Below, piece after piece: positions 1-6,043 of a DNA stretch of 40,676 nucleotides. The position numbers and the translations under genes are program-made. Position 1 is the stretch's first letter, and every line of letters begins with the position of its first letter. This DNA is from a virus. The notes beneath the pieces were generated by a model. The model worked only from the letters and a program-made list of their open reading frames with translations. It searched no databases and was not told where the DNA came from. The stretch covers positions 1 to 40,676 of IMG/VR virus record IMGVR_UViG_3300040801_002504. The stretch is one strand, 5' to 3'.

Positions 1-2
1 CA

Positions 3-104
3 GGCCATGCCGAGCTAACCAGTTATGACACCGGGAGAGTTAGTTCAGCTTGGGAACCCGGAGCGGCCTGCCAACCCCATATGGAGACTCCCTATTTTTT
101 ATAG
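3..104 (+). other. GC-rich fragment at the window edge: ORF tail or structured RNA
   Basis: One frame is open from the window edge for 33 codons and stops at TAG 102-104. The segment is clearly richer in G+C than the following kilobases. It also has internal complementarity: CAGGCC (1-6) with GGCCTG (65-70), CCGGG (31-35) with CCCGG (57-61), and CTAAC (15-19) with GTTAG (39-43). A 5-bp hairpin CCTAT/ATAGG (91-105) followed by five T could be a weak terminator. It may be the C-terminus of a gene entering from the left or the end of a folded RNA or mobile element. I do not recognise it and cannot decide between these. Confidence 0.3.
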
Positions 105-139
105 GTTTTTAAGGTCTATTCCGATCGTAAAATGCTTTG

Positions 140-325
140 TTATATGAAATTATCAATCCTGTCTGTCAGTACCTCAGAGTACCGGCACATATGTCCTAAC
201 TGGCTATACATACGTTTTGCCTCTGCTTCCGGGACAGCGTTATTTTTCAAAAAGTAGTCCAGTTTGTCAATTTTTATATCCAGGGCGGTCTTTTCTTCAA
301 CTATTCTTTTTTGGTAATCTTCCAT
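140..325 (-). CDS. Small phage protein, hypothetical (61 aa)
   Basis: A 61-residue charged, helix-rich protein that begins MEDYQKRIVEEKTALD and ends with TDRIDNFI. Small proteins of this pattern (Q-R-V-I-x-E-K-x-E-L-D near the start, Y-S-x-x-L-x-x-R-I near the end) are common accessory proteins in phages and have no known function. A good ribosome site (AAGGAAAA) precedes the ATG on the minus strand. It lies downstream of the 409-534 gene and is probably co-transcribed with it. Real-gene status rests on the ribosome site and the family-like pattern; the function is unknown. Confidence 0.7.
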   Translation of the reverse strand: MEDYQKRIVEEKTALDIKIDKLDYFLKNNAVPEAEAKRMYSQLGHMCRYSEVLTDRIDNFI

Positions 326-408
326 TTTAATTTTCCTTTTTTAGTTAAGTTTTAGTAGTGTTACCGGTTCTAAAATATTCCGCTCTCAGAAATCTAACGC
401 AATCAACA

Positions 409-534
409 CTATATTAGATTATCTGTTCCTAATTCAACGACAGTAGTTTCACTTGTACGAGTACAAGCCAGAGCTTCCGTCTCCAAAGGCGTTTGGTTTA
501 GTTCACGGAGAGCTTCCGTTACTATGTTTTGCAT
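409..534 (-). CDS. Tiny hypothetical protein (41 aa), first gene of the minus-strand early unit
   Basis: I start this gene at the ATG at 534 rather than the upstream ATG at 609. The sequence AGAGGAGAA lies a normal distance before 534, and the longer version would start inside the predicted promoter. The product (MQNIVTEALRELNQTPLE...) is 41 residues, with an amphipathic N-terminal helix and an acidic, Thr-rich C-terminal half. No family is recognised. It is led by its own sigma70-like promoter (609-581), divergent from the main early operon, so it could be a small regulator. That role is inference from position only. Confidence 0.6.
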   Translation of the reverse strand: MQNIVTEALRELNQTPLETEALACTRTSETTVVELGTDNLI

Positions 535-580
535 TGTCAATTCTCCTCTTAATTTTCCTAAATGATTGATCATTAATTTC

Positions 581-609
581 AATTTATTATTATCATCATT
601 CAATGTCAA
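581..609 (-). promoter_or_regulatory. Minus-strand sigma70-like promoter
   Basis: Read on the minus strand, a perfect TTGACA (609-604) is followed after 17 bp by TAAATT (586-581), four of six matches to the -10 consensus. It would transcribe the tiny genes at 534-409 and 325-140. The -10 match is only moderate. Confidence 0.5.
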
Positions 610-652
610 GTCTTTTTTTGTAATAATTTGTAAAAAATAGTAAAAAATTGTC

Positions 653-681
653 TTGACATTGGTATTTTTAACAATTATTAT
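653..681 (+). promoter_or_regulatory. Strong sigma70-like promoter for the early operon
   Basis: TTGACA (653-658), a 17-bp spacer, then TATTAT (676-681). It lies about 40 bp before the HTH gene at 722 and is the only strong promoter I see before the 722-8247 gene run. It is back to back with the minus-strand promoter at 609-581. The 43 bp between the two -35 boxes contains A-rich repeats (GTAAAAAA, AGTAAAAAA) that could hold an operator. Confidence 0.75.
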
Positions 682-721
682 CTATTTAAAATTCTAAAAA
701 TTTTTATAAAAAAGGTGAAAT

Positions 722-889
722 ATGTCTGAAATATTTACATTAAAACAAGCCACAAAAGAATTAAAAATGTCCCGTCAATGGCTGATGGGCAAGATAAAAG
801 AAAAAAAAATAAAGGTTATTCGTCTTGGCGGAAAGATTTTTATTAATTGCAAAGAAATGGAAAGAATCAAAAAGGAGGGAATCGAATGA
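722..889 (+). CDS. Small helix-turn-helix DNA-binding protein (excisionase or MerR-like, 55 aa)
   Basis: The product begins MSEIFTLKQATKELKMSRQW and continues with a wing-like segment (KVIRLGGKIFINCKEMERI). This matches small winged-HTH 'helix-turn-helix domain 17' or excisionase proteins: T/L-x-E-A-A-x-x-L-x-x-S-x-x-T followed by an R-x-G-x-x-x-x-I strand. A ribosome site (AAAGGTGAAA) precedes the ATG. Its stop overlaps the next gene start (ATGATGA at 886-892), so the two are translationally coupled. As the first gene after the early promoter it may control that promoter or act as a directionality factor; that role is inferred. Confidence 0.75.
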   Translation: MSEIFTLKQATKELKMSRQWLMGKIKEKKIKVIRLGGKIFINCKEMERIKKEGIE

Positions 890-1536
890 TGAAAAAAGTT
901 ATTACGTGGGATTTGGAAACAATTGCGGATAAATCGGTTGTCCCGTTATTACCTGAAGTTGTGCCAAAAAAAAGCCTTAAAGACCCTATAAAAATTGAAG
1001 CTGATATTAAAGAAAAAAAAGCATATCAACTTGCAAAATTAGGGCTAAACCCTACAACCGCAATGATTTGTTGTTTTGGCTGGCATGATAGCGATACAGG
1101 AAAAACAAACCATATAATATTAAAGGAGGAAACAAAAAAAGCTGAAAAAAAACTGGTACAACAGGCATGGGAAGTTTTGGTTACCGGTGATCATTTTGTA
1201 ACTTTTAACGGAATTGGTTTTGATATGCCGATGTTGAAAATGCGCTCCCTTATTAATAAAGTGCGTCCGGCTATTAATATTTCAACAAAAAAATATACGA
1301 TTCAAAATCATACAGACGCAAGAATGATTTTGAGTAATTGGGATAATTTTGCAAAAGGCAATTTAGATTTTTATTGTCGGTTGCTGTTGGGTGAAACTCC
1401 AAAAGAAAATCTTTCTGGGGATCAGGTACAGGATGCCTGGGATATGGAATTATACGATGAAATTGGTAAGTACTGTGAAGCCGATTGCAGTTACACGTAT
1501 AAAATTTATGATTTGTTGGTACAATATTATATTTAA
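886..1536 (+). CDS. DEDDy 3'-5' exonuclease, PolB-exonuclease-like
   Basis: This 216-residue protein has the RNase H-fold 3'-5' exonuclease motifs: ExoI W-D-L-E-T (D9, E11), ExoII F-N-G-I-G-F-D (D113) and ExoIII Y-C-E-A-D (Y196, D200). It belongs to the predicted exonuclease family related to the proofreading domain of family B polymerases, found without a polymerase in many phages. I place the start at 886, where AAGGAGG (872-878) is well spaced; an upstream ATG at 847 lies inside the HTH gene. Lying among recombination and replication genes, it probably trims DNA 3' ends for repair or recombination. Confidence 0.85.
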   Translation: MMKKVITWDLETIADKSVVPLLPEVVPKKSLKDPIKIEADIKEKKAYQLAKLGLNPTTAMICCFGWHDSDTGKTNHIILKEETKKAEKKLVQQAWEVLVTGDHFVTFNGIGFDMPMLKMRSLINKVRPAINISTKKYTIQNHTDARMILSNWDNFAKGNLDFYCRLLLGETPKENLSGDQVQDAWDMELYDEIGKYCEADCSYTYKIYDLLVQYYI

Positions 1537-1558
1537 AAGGAGGAATAAAAAAAAAATT

Positions 1559-2719
1559 ATGATCAAAAACTTAATAACAAGCTTACCGGAAATGGGAAAA
1601 ATCAAGGCCGGTACCAAAGGCGAAGAGGTAATGTCAAAACAAGGCAAAAAATTTAGGCTGCCTAAAAAACTAAATCATTTTATCATTACGACAACGGAAA
1701 GGGATGATGCTGACAATTTTATTTTGGATACAGACCTTATGGAAGTTTTAAAAGAATCTCCTGAGAGTATCATTGATAAAGATGAAAACATTGTCGGGCT
1801 GCCTATCCGATTACTTTATAATGATATTGATTTGAATTTTGCTACTCAATATGCGTGTTATGTCGGTGGCAAATGTGTGTGTTCCGGCGATGGTGAAGTT
1901 GGTAATACAAGGGATGGTCGAACAATCAAATGCCCTTGCGATAAGCTGGAATATGTTTACGAAGGCAAAGACAAATGTAAGGCTAATGGTAAATTATTAT
2001 GTATTATTGACGGGGCTACAATGATGGGAGCCTGTCATGTGTTACGTACAACATCAATTAATACGGTTAAATCCATTCTTGGCGGTTTGTCTTTTATCCA
2101 GACGGCAGCAAGTGGGATGCTTGCTTTCCTGCCATTACATTTAATTTTGAAACCTCGTACAGTAACAACTCCTTCCGGCGCTCCGACAACTGTGTATATA
2201 TCATCTATTGTGTTCCGGGGGTCTATATCTGATTTGCGCCAAAAGGCTTTGGGGATGGCAAAAGAAAAGGCTCAATATCTTATTGAAATGGATGGTATTG
2301 AGGAAACGGCACGTAAATTGATTAATGTTTCGGTTGAGTCTGAGCAGGAACAGGCTGATGTCCAGGCTGAATTTTATCCTGATAGTGTGGGCATTGAGGC
2401 TGAAATTGTTGAAAAACCTGCAGCAGTTATCACAGAGAAAGTTAAAAATGAAATTGTACAGCCTACGGCAGTTGAAGCTCTATCTGTGGCGAAAACCCCG
2501 GATGGGCTTAAACCTGAAGAAAAGCCAACAAAAAAAATGATCACCAAAGATCAAAAAATGCAGATTGTAAAATTAAAAAAAGAAAACAATATTACAAACC
2601 CTGCTGACTGGATGGAAAAACTAAAACCGTTTGATGTGAAAACAGCGAATCATTTAACTTTTGACCAGGCTAATTTATTTATTGAATCTTTAAGGTCTAA
2701 GGATGACATCCCTTTTTAA
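1559..2719 (+). CDS. Gp3-like recombination-directionality-factor family protein with an SSB-type C-terminal tip
   Basis: This 386-residue protein matches the family that includes the phiC31 Gp3 recombination directionality factor. The marks are G-L-P-I-R-L-L-Y-N-D-I-D-L-N-F, a conserved Cys set (YACYVGGKCVCSGDGE, then CPC and DKCKANGKL), an RTTSINTVKSIL segment and an I-V-F-R-G-S strand. After residue ~270 comes an acidic, Lys/Glu-rich linker and a helical tail ending DDIPF, the same peptide that ends bacterial single-strand-binding proteins. The start at 1559 lies about 15 bp from AAGGAGGA, which is long, but no other in-frame start fits. In phages such genes usually lie among replication genes. 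It may bind DNA and recruit SSB-interacting partners; no integrase is visible to pair with. Confidence 0.75.
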   Translation: MIKNLITSLPEMGKIKAGTKGEEVMSKQGKKFRLPKKLNHFIITTTERDDADNFILDTDLMEVLKESPESIIDKDENIVGLPIRLLYNDIDLNFATQYACYVGGKCVCSGDGEVGNTRDGRTIKCPCDKLEYVYEGKDKCKANGKLLCIIDGATMMGACHVLRTTSINTVKSILGGLSFIQTAASGMLAFLPLHLILKPRTVTTPSGAPTTVYISSIVFRGSISDLRQKALGMAKEKAQYLIEMDGIEETARKLINVSVESEQEQADVQAEFYPDSVGIEAEIVEKPAAVITEKVKNEIVQPTAVEALSVAKTPDGLKPEEKPTKKMITKDQKMQIVKLKKENNITNPADWMEKLKPFDVKTANHLTFDQANLFIESLRSKDDIPF

Positions 2720-2733
2720 CCGGCCCAGAAGAA

Positions 2734-2874
2734 TTGAGTGGGCCATTAAATCTAATTTTAAATTATGGTAAACAAACAGTTTTTGACACAGGAATTAAAA
2801 CTTTAGGGTATCCCGGAACATGGGCGACCCATGAACATGAAACTAAAAAAATTAAACAGGAAATAAAATTATGA
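2734..2874 (+). CDS. Possible small ORF with TTG start (46 aa)
   Basis: In the 150-bp gap before the ssDNA-binding candidate, one frame is open from 2707 and ends in a TGA that overlaps the next ATG by four bases (ATGA, 2871-2874). A TTG at 2734 would give LSGPLNLILNYGKQTVFDTG and so on, a plausible protein composition. Against it are a weak ribosome site and the lack of an ATG. A hairpin GGCCCA/TGGGCC (2722-2744) sits across the start region and could control translation. No family is recognised. Confidence 0.3.
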   Translation: MSGPLNLILNYGKQTVFDTGIKTLGYPGTWATHEHETKKIKQEIKL

Positions 2875-3449
2875 GTGATATTGGATGGAACGACTTTGAT
2901 GTTGAAATTGAAGATGTTACAGAAGAGGATGTGCAGGACATAGAATCGGGAGGTGGAGAATATCCACCTATTGGTTTATATCGTTGTACTGTAATCAAAA
3001 GTGAACCGAAACAAATTAACTTCAATGCATATTCTTGCATCGGAACAACATTAACTTTTGAAATAAATGAATGTCTTGAAATTGAAGGCCGTCTCGTATT
3101 TGAAAACGATGGGCAGAGATATCATGGCATGGAAATTTTTGATGACGTGGCCTTCGCTCATGAAAAAGAAAAACCAGGTATGGCAAAGCGGCGCAAATAT
3201 GTTGCTTTGCGTCTTGGTATTATTCAATCAGGACAATCTTTACGAAAAGATATGTGGAGGGATGATGTAATCGGGAAACAAATTATTTTACGACTTGTTG
3301 AAAATGTTTATAAAGACAAAAAAACAGGTCAAGATAAAGTTGGTCGGCCACAGGTTGGATTCTTTGATGGATATGAATCTGTTAATAAAAAAAATCAAGA
3401 ACAACCAGCAAATGAAGGTCAAACGAACGATCACTGGAACGATATTTAA
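2871..3449 (+). CDS. Putative ssDNA-binding protein (DUF669-like)
   Basis: This 192-residue protein has an acidic N-terminus, then E-S-G-G-G-E-Y-P-P-I-G-L-Y-R-C-T-V, the G-x-Y-x-x-x-V opening strand typical of phage DUF669-type OB-fold proteins. A strand-rich core follows, with a basic segment (MAKRRKYVALRLG), a G-K-Q-I-I-L-R-L-V strand and an acidic tail ending HWNDI. Proteins of this type sit beside RecA/RecD-like and exonuclease genes and bind single-stranded DNA. The ATG overlaps the end of the small ORF upstream, and its own stop (TAA at 3447-3449) shares a base with the next ATG. The role is inferred from layout and weak family resemblance. Confidence 0.6.
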   Translation: MSDIGWNDFDVEIEDVTEEDVQDIESGGGEYPPIGLYRCTVIKSEPKQINFNAYSCIGTTLTFEINECLEIEGRLVFENDGQRYHGMEIFDDVAFAHEKEKPGMAKRRKYVALRLGIIQSGQSLRKDMWRDDVIGKQIILRLVENVYKDKKTGQDKVGRPQVGFFDGYESVNKKNQEQPANEGQTNDHWNDI

Positions 3450-4342
3450 TGGATTCCATCATCACAATGACTTTGAATACAATCCGTTATCAAAATGGTA
3501 ACGGATTTGTAATTCTTGTATGCTCTGCACCGAATAGCAAGAAATCCTTTAGTTGCCTAGGCAACATGAATAATCCTGTTGAAGGCATGGAATATCAATT
3601 ATCCGGCAAGTGGTCAAATCATCCTGATTTTGGAAAGCAGTTTAAATTTGATAGTTATACACCCGTTAAGCCGTCCGATACTAATGGAATTTATAAATAT
3701 TTGGTTCGGACGGTTAAGTGGGTAGGGCCGATAATGGCTGAAAGATTAATTAATATTTACGGAGACGAAACCCTTGACGTTCTTAGAGAAGATCCGGAAA
3801 TGGTTGCGGCTGAGATCCAAGGGCTAACAGAAAAAAAAGCTTTAGAAATTCAAGAAACTCTTATTGAAAATGAACAAATAGAAACGGTGCTTGTTGAATT
3901 AATGAAAATTCTTGATATTCCAGGTCTCCGTAAATCTTTACCAACAGAATTAATTCGAAAGTATGGTTTAAATGCTGCTGATAAATTAAGAAAAAATCCA
4001 TATATCATTATTAATTTTCAAGGCAGTGGTTTTATGATAGCGGATAGATTAGCCATGCACGTTTTAAATATTTCTAACAATTCGATGTTCCGAATTAAGG
4101 CTGCGGTTAAATATGCTATGGAGCAAGATTTACATACAGGTAATGTATGGATAACACGGCAAGATTTATATTTTACTGTTAAAGAATTGATCGGTGATCT
4201 TAAAGAAATTGATGACGGTATTGACGAGTTGTTAATTTCTGAAGTTATTGTTGATGCGCCTGGATTGAATAATTGGTTGGCCTTTGCAAAAATGGATGAA
4301 GATGAAACTTATATTTCTACAACAATTAAGGGGATGCTTTGA
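3449..4342 (+). CDS. RecD2-like helicase, N-terminal half (OB/HhH region) as a separate gene
   Basis: 297 residues. It resembles the non-motor N-terminal third of RecD2-type helicases: an OB-like strand region (NGNGFVILVCS, then YQLSGKWSNHPDFGKQFKFDSY), a helix-hairpin-helix stretch (GIYKYLVRTVKWVGPIMAERLI), further HhH-like repeats (IPGLRKS, NPYIIINFQGSGFMIADRLA), and the linker that normally precedes the first helicase motif. It stops at TGA 4340-4342, just where the motor domain should begin, and the motor is the next gene. The stop overlaps the next start (TTGA). Either the enzyme is made as two subunits or an indel has split it; see the finding at 4339. Confidence 0.8.
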   Translation: MDSIITMTLNTIRYQNGNGFVILVCSAPNSKKSFSCLGNMNNPVEGMEYQLSGKWSNHPDFGKQFKFDSYTPVKPSDTNGIYKYLVRTVKWVGPIMAERLINIYGDETLDVLREDPEMVAAEIQGLTEKKALEIQETLIENEQIETVLVELMKILDIPGLRKSLPTELIRKYGLNAADKLRKNPYIIINFQGSGFMIADRLAMHVLNISNNSMFRIKAAVKYAMEQDLHTGNVWITRQDLYFTVKELIGDLKEIDDGIDELLISEVIVDAPGLNNWLAFAKMDEDETYISTTIKGML

Positions 4343-5580
4343 CTTTAATTCCGACAGACGAACAACAGCAAGCGGTAAAAATGGTAAAAGAAAACAAGAT
4401 ATCTGTTTTATACGGTGCGCCTGGTGTCGGCAAAACCTTTACGCTTAAAGAAATTTTAAAATGGGCGAAAAATAAAAAATTAAAAATTGCTCTTGCGGCT
4501 CCAACTGGCAAAGCAGCCAAACAAATGCAAATATCGACAGGGCATCAGGCGGGAACTATCCATAAACTTCTTGAACCTCGTATGAATTTAAACGGTAACT
4601 TTTCTTTTCAAAAAAATGAAAAAAATAAATTAGATATTGATTTGTTAATTTTTGATGAAGTTTCAATGATCACAAATCAATTAATGGCTGATGTTTTTAA
4701 AGCTATAAATATTCACAAAACAAAAATATTATTGGTCGGGGATTTTTATCAACTTCCTTCGGTCGGCGCCGGGGCCGTTTTACGAGATATAATAAATTCT
4801 AAAAAAGTGCCTTACACTGAACTTACAGAGATTCAGCGTAATGCAGGGGATATAGTTAGAGCTTGCCATCAAATTAAAGACGGTAATTTCTATATTCCTT
4901 CAAAACAATTAGATTTAAACGAAGGACTCAACTTGCGTCATATCGAAATCAGATCACCTGAACGGATACAACAGGTCATACAGCAGTTTGTTTGCGAGCG
5001 TATGCCCCTGCGGGGCTATGACCCTGTGTGGGATGTTCAGGTATTATCTCCAGTCAATAAACGGACAGGGTTGTCGTGTGATGAATTAAATCAAGTATTA
5101 CAAGCAAAATTAAATAAAGAAAATCCTGTTATTAAAAATACGATATTCCGCAAAAACGACAAAGTCATCCAAACAAAAAACAATAAAATTAAGACTCCGA
5201 CAGGGGATGAAGCATTAGTTGTTAACGGCGACATGGGTACTGTGATAGAGGTTAGGCCTGATCGGAATCAGCTTGTTGTAAAATTTTTCAATCCTGATAG
5301 AACCACAGTTGTCCCATTAAATAATAATAAATTATTGCTGGCATATTGTGTGACCTGCCATAGAATGCAAGGGAGCGAAGCTCCAGTTATAATTATTCCG
5401 GTACATTCAGGATTTAATTTTTTTGTTGATCGGGCATGGTTATACACGGCTATCTCACGAGCACAGGAAATTTGTATAACGGTGGGTGAATTTTCTGCTA
5501 TAAAACAGGCTATACAGGAAGAAAAAGTGTATTGTCGGAAAACATTATTAAAAGAAAAATTACAAATTAAGGAGAAATAA
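4339..5580 (+). CDS. RecD2-like 5'-3' DNA helicase, motor half (SF1B)
   Basis: 413 residues with the full set of SF1B helicase motifs: Walker A G-A-P-G-V-G-K-T (26-33), motif Ia A-A-P-T-G-K-A-A, Walker B F-D-E-V-S-M (105-110), motif III G-D-F-Y-Q-L-P-S-V-G-A-G (134-145), motif V-like C-H-R-M-Q-G-S-E and motif VI Y-T-A-I-S-R-A near residue 370. The start is TTG at 4339, preceded at about 5 bp by AAGGGG and overlapping the previous stop by four bases, so translation is coupled. RecD2 enzymes unwind DNA 5' to 3' in repair and replication. Here it likely works with the ssDNA-binding protein, exonuclease and ERCC4 nuclease. Confidence 0.88.
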   Translation: MTLIPTDEQQQAVKMVKENKISVLYGAPGVGKTFTLKEILKWAKNKKLKIALAAPTGKAAKQMQISTGHQAGTIHKLLEPRMNLNGNFSFQKNEKNKLDIDLLIFDEVSMITNQLMADVFKAINIHKTKILLVGDFYQLPSVGAGAVLRDIINSKKVPYTELTEIQRNAGDIVRACHQIKDGNFYIPSKQLDLNEGLNLRHIEIRSPERIQQVIQQFVCERMPLRGYDPVWDVQVLSPVNKRTGLSCDELNQVLQAKLNKENPVIKNTIFRKNDKVIQTKNNKIKTPTGDEALVVNGDMGTVIEVRPDRNQLVVKFFNPDRTTVVPLNNNKLLLAYCVTCHRMQGSEAPVIIIPVHSGFNFFVDRAWLYTAISRAQEICITVGEFSAIKQAIQEEKVYCRKTLLKEKLQIKEK

Positions 5581-5593
5581 TTATTGATATATA

Positions 5594-6043
5594 ATGGAAA
5601 TAATAATTGATACAAGAGAACAAAATCCTTACATCTTTACTAACATTAAACCTAAACCAAAAATAATCTATAAAGGCTTAAAAACCGGCGATTATAGCAT
5701 TTCAGGTTTTGAGCAGTCAGGAATCAGTATAGAACGAAAATCTTTATCTGATCTTTTCGGCAGTGTCGGTGGAGGCCGGAAACGATTTGAAAACGAATTT
5801 AAACGATTATCTAAATTCGATTATCCGGCGCTTATACTTGAAGGCGGATTAAATGATATTTTTTTGAATCCTCCTGGCCACACTAAAATGAATCCTAAGT
5901 CTGTATTTAGAACATTATTATCGTGGTCTATCAGATATGGTGTATATATTTGGACGCCTCCTGACAGGGTTTTCGCAGAAAAATTAACATACCTTTTACT
6001 TGAAAAATATCACAAAGAAATAATTAAAATGAGGAAAACATGA
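5594..6043 (+). CDS. ERCC4-domain nuclease
   Basis: 149 residues forming little more than an ERCC4 (XPF/Mus81-type) nuclease core: D-T-R-E (6-9), K-T-G-D-Y-S-I (30-36) and the signature I-E-R-K-S (46-50), followed by a G-G-R-K-R-F basic loop. Such single-domain phage nucleases cut branched or flapped DNA and are thought to resolve recombination or replication intermediates. The nearest ribosome site (AAGGAG before the previous stop) is about 19 bp from the ATG, so efficient initiation may depend on coupling. The stop overlaps the primase start by four bases (ATGA at 6040). Confidence 0.85.
   Translation: MEIIIDTREQNPYIFTNIKPKPKIIYKGLKTGDYSISGFEQSGISIERKSLSDLFGSVGGGRKRFENEFKRLSKFDYPALILEGGLNDIFLNPPGHTKMNPKSVFRTLLSWSIRYGVYIWTPPDRVFAEKLTYLLLEKYHKEIIKMRKT

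Noticed and set aside
33-92. tRNA-like stretch (GGGAG ... CTCCC with a D-arm-like GTTAGTTCAGCTTGGGA)
   Set aside because: No proper anticodon arm or T arm can be drawn, and the outer stem competes with stronger pairings.
1391-1558. N-terminal extension of the Gp3-like ORF
   Set aside because: It lies inside the exonuclease gene in another frame; family similarity and the AAGGAGGA site place the start at 1559.
4328-4343. RF2-type +1 frameshift site (AAGGGG, 3 nt, CTT TGA C) at the end of the first RecD2 half
   Set aside because: The +1 frame does not lead into the motor ORF, which is in the -1 frame. The AAGGGG is better explained as the ribosome site for the TTG start at 4339.
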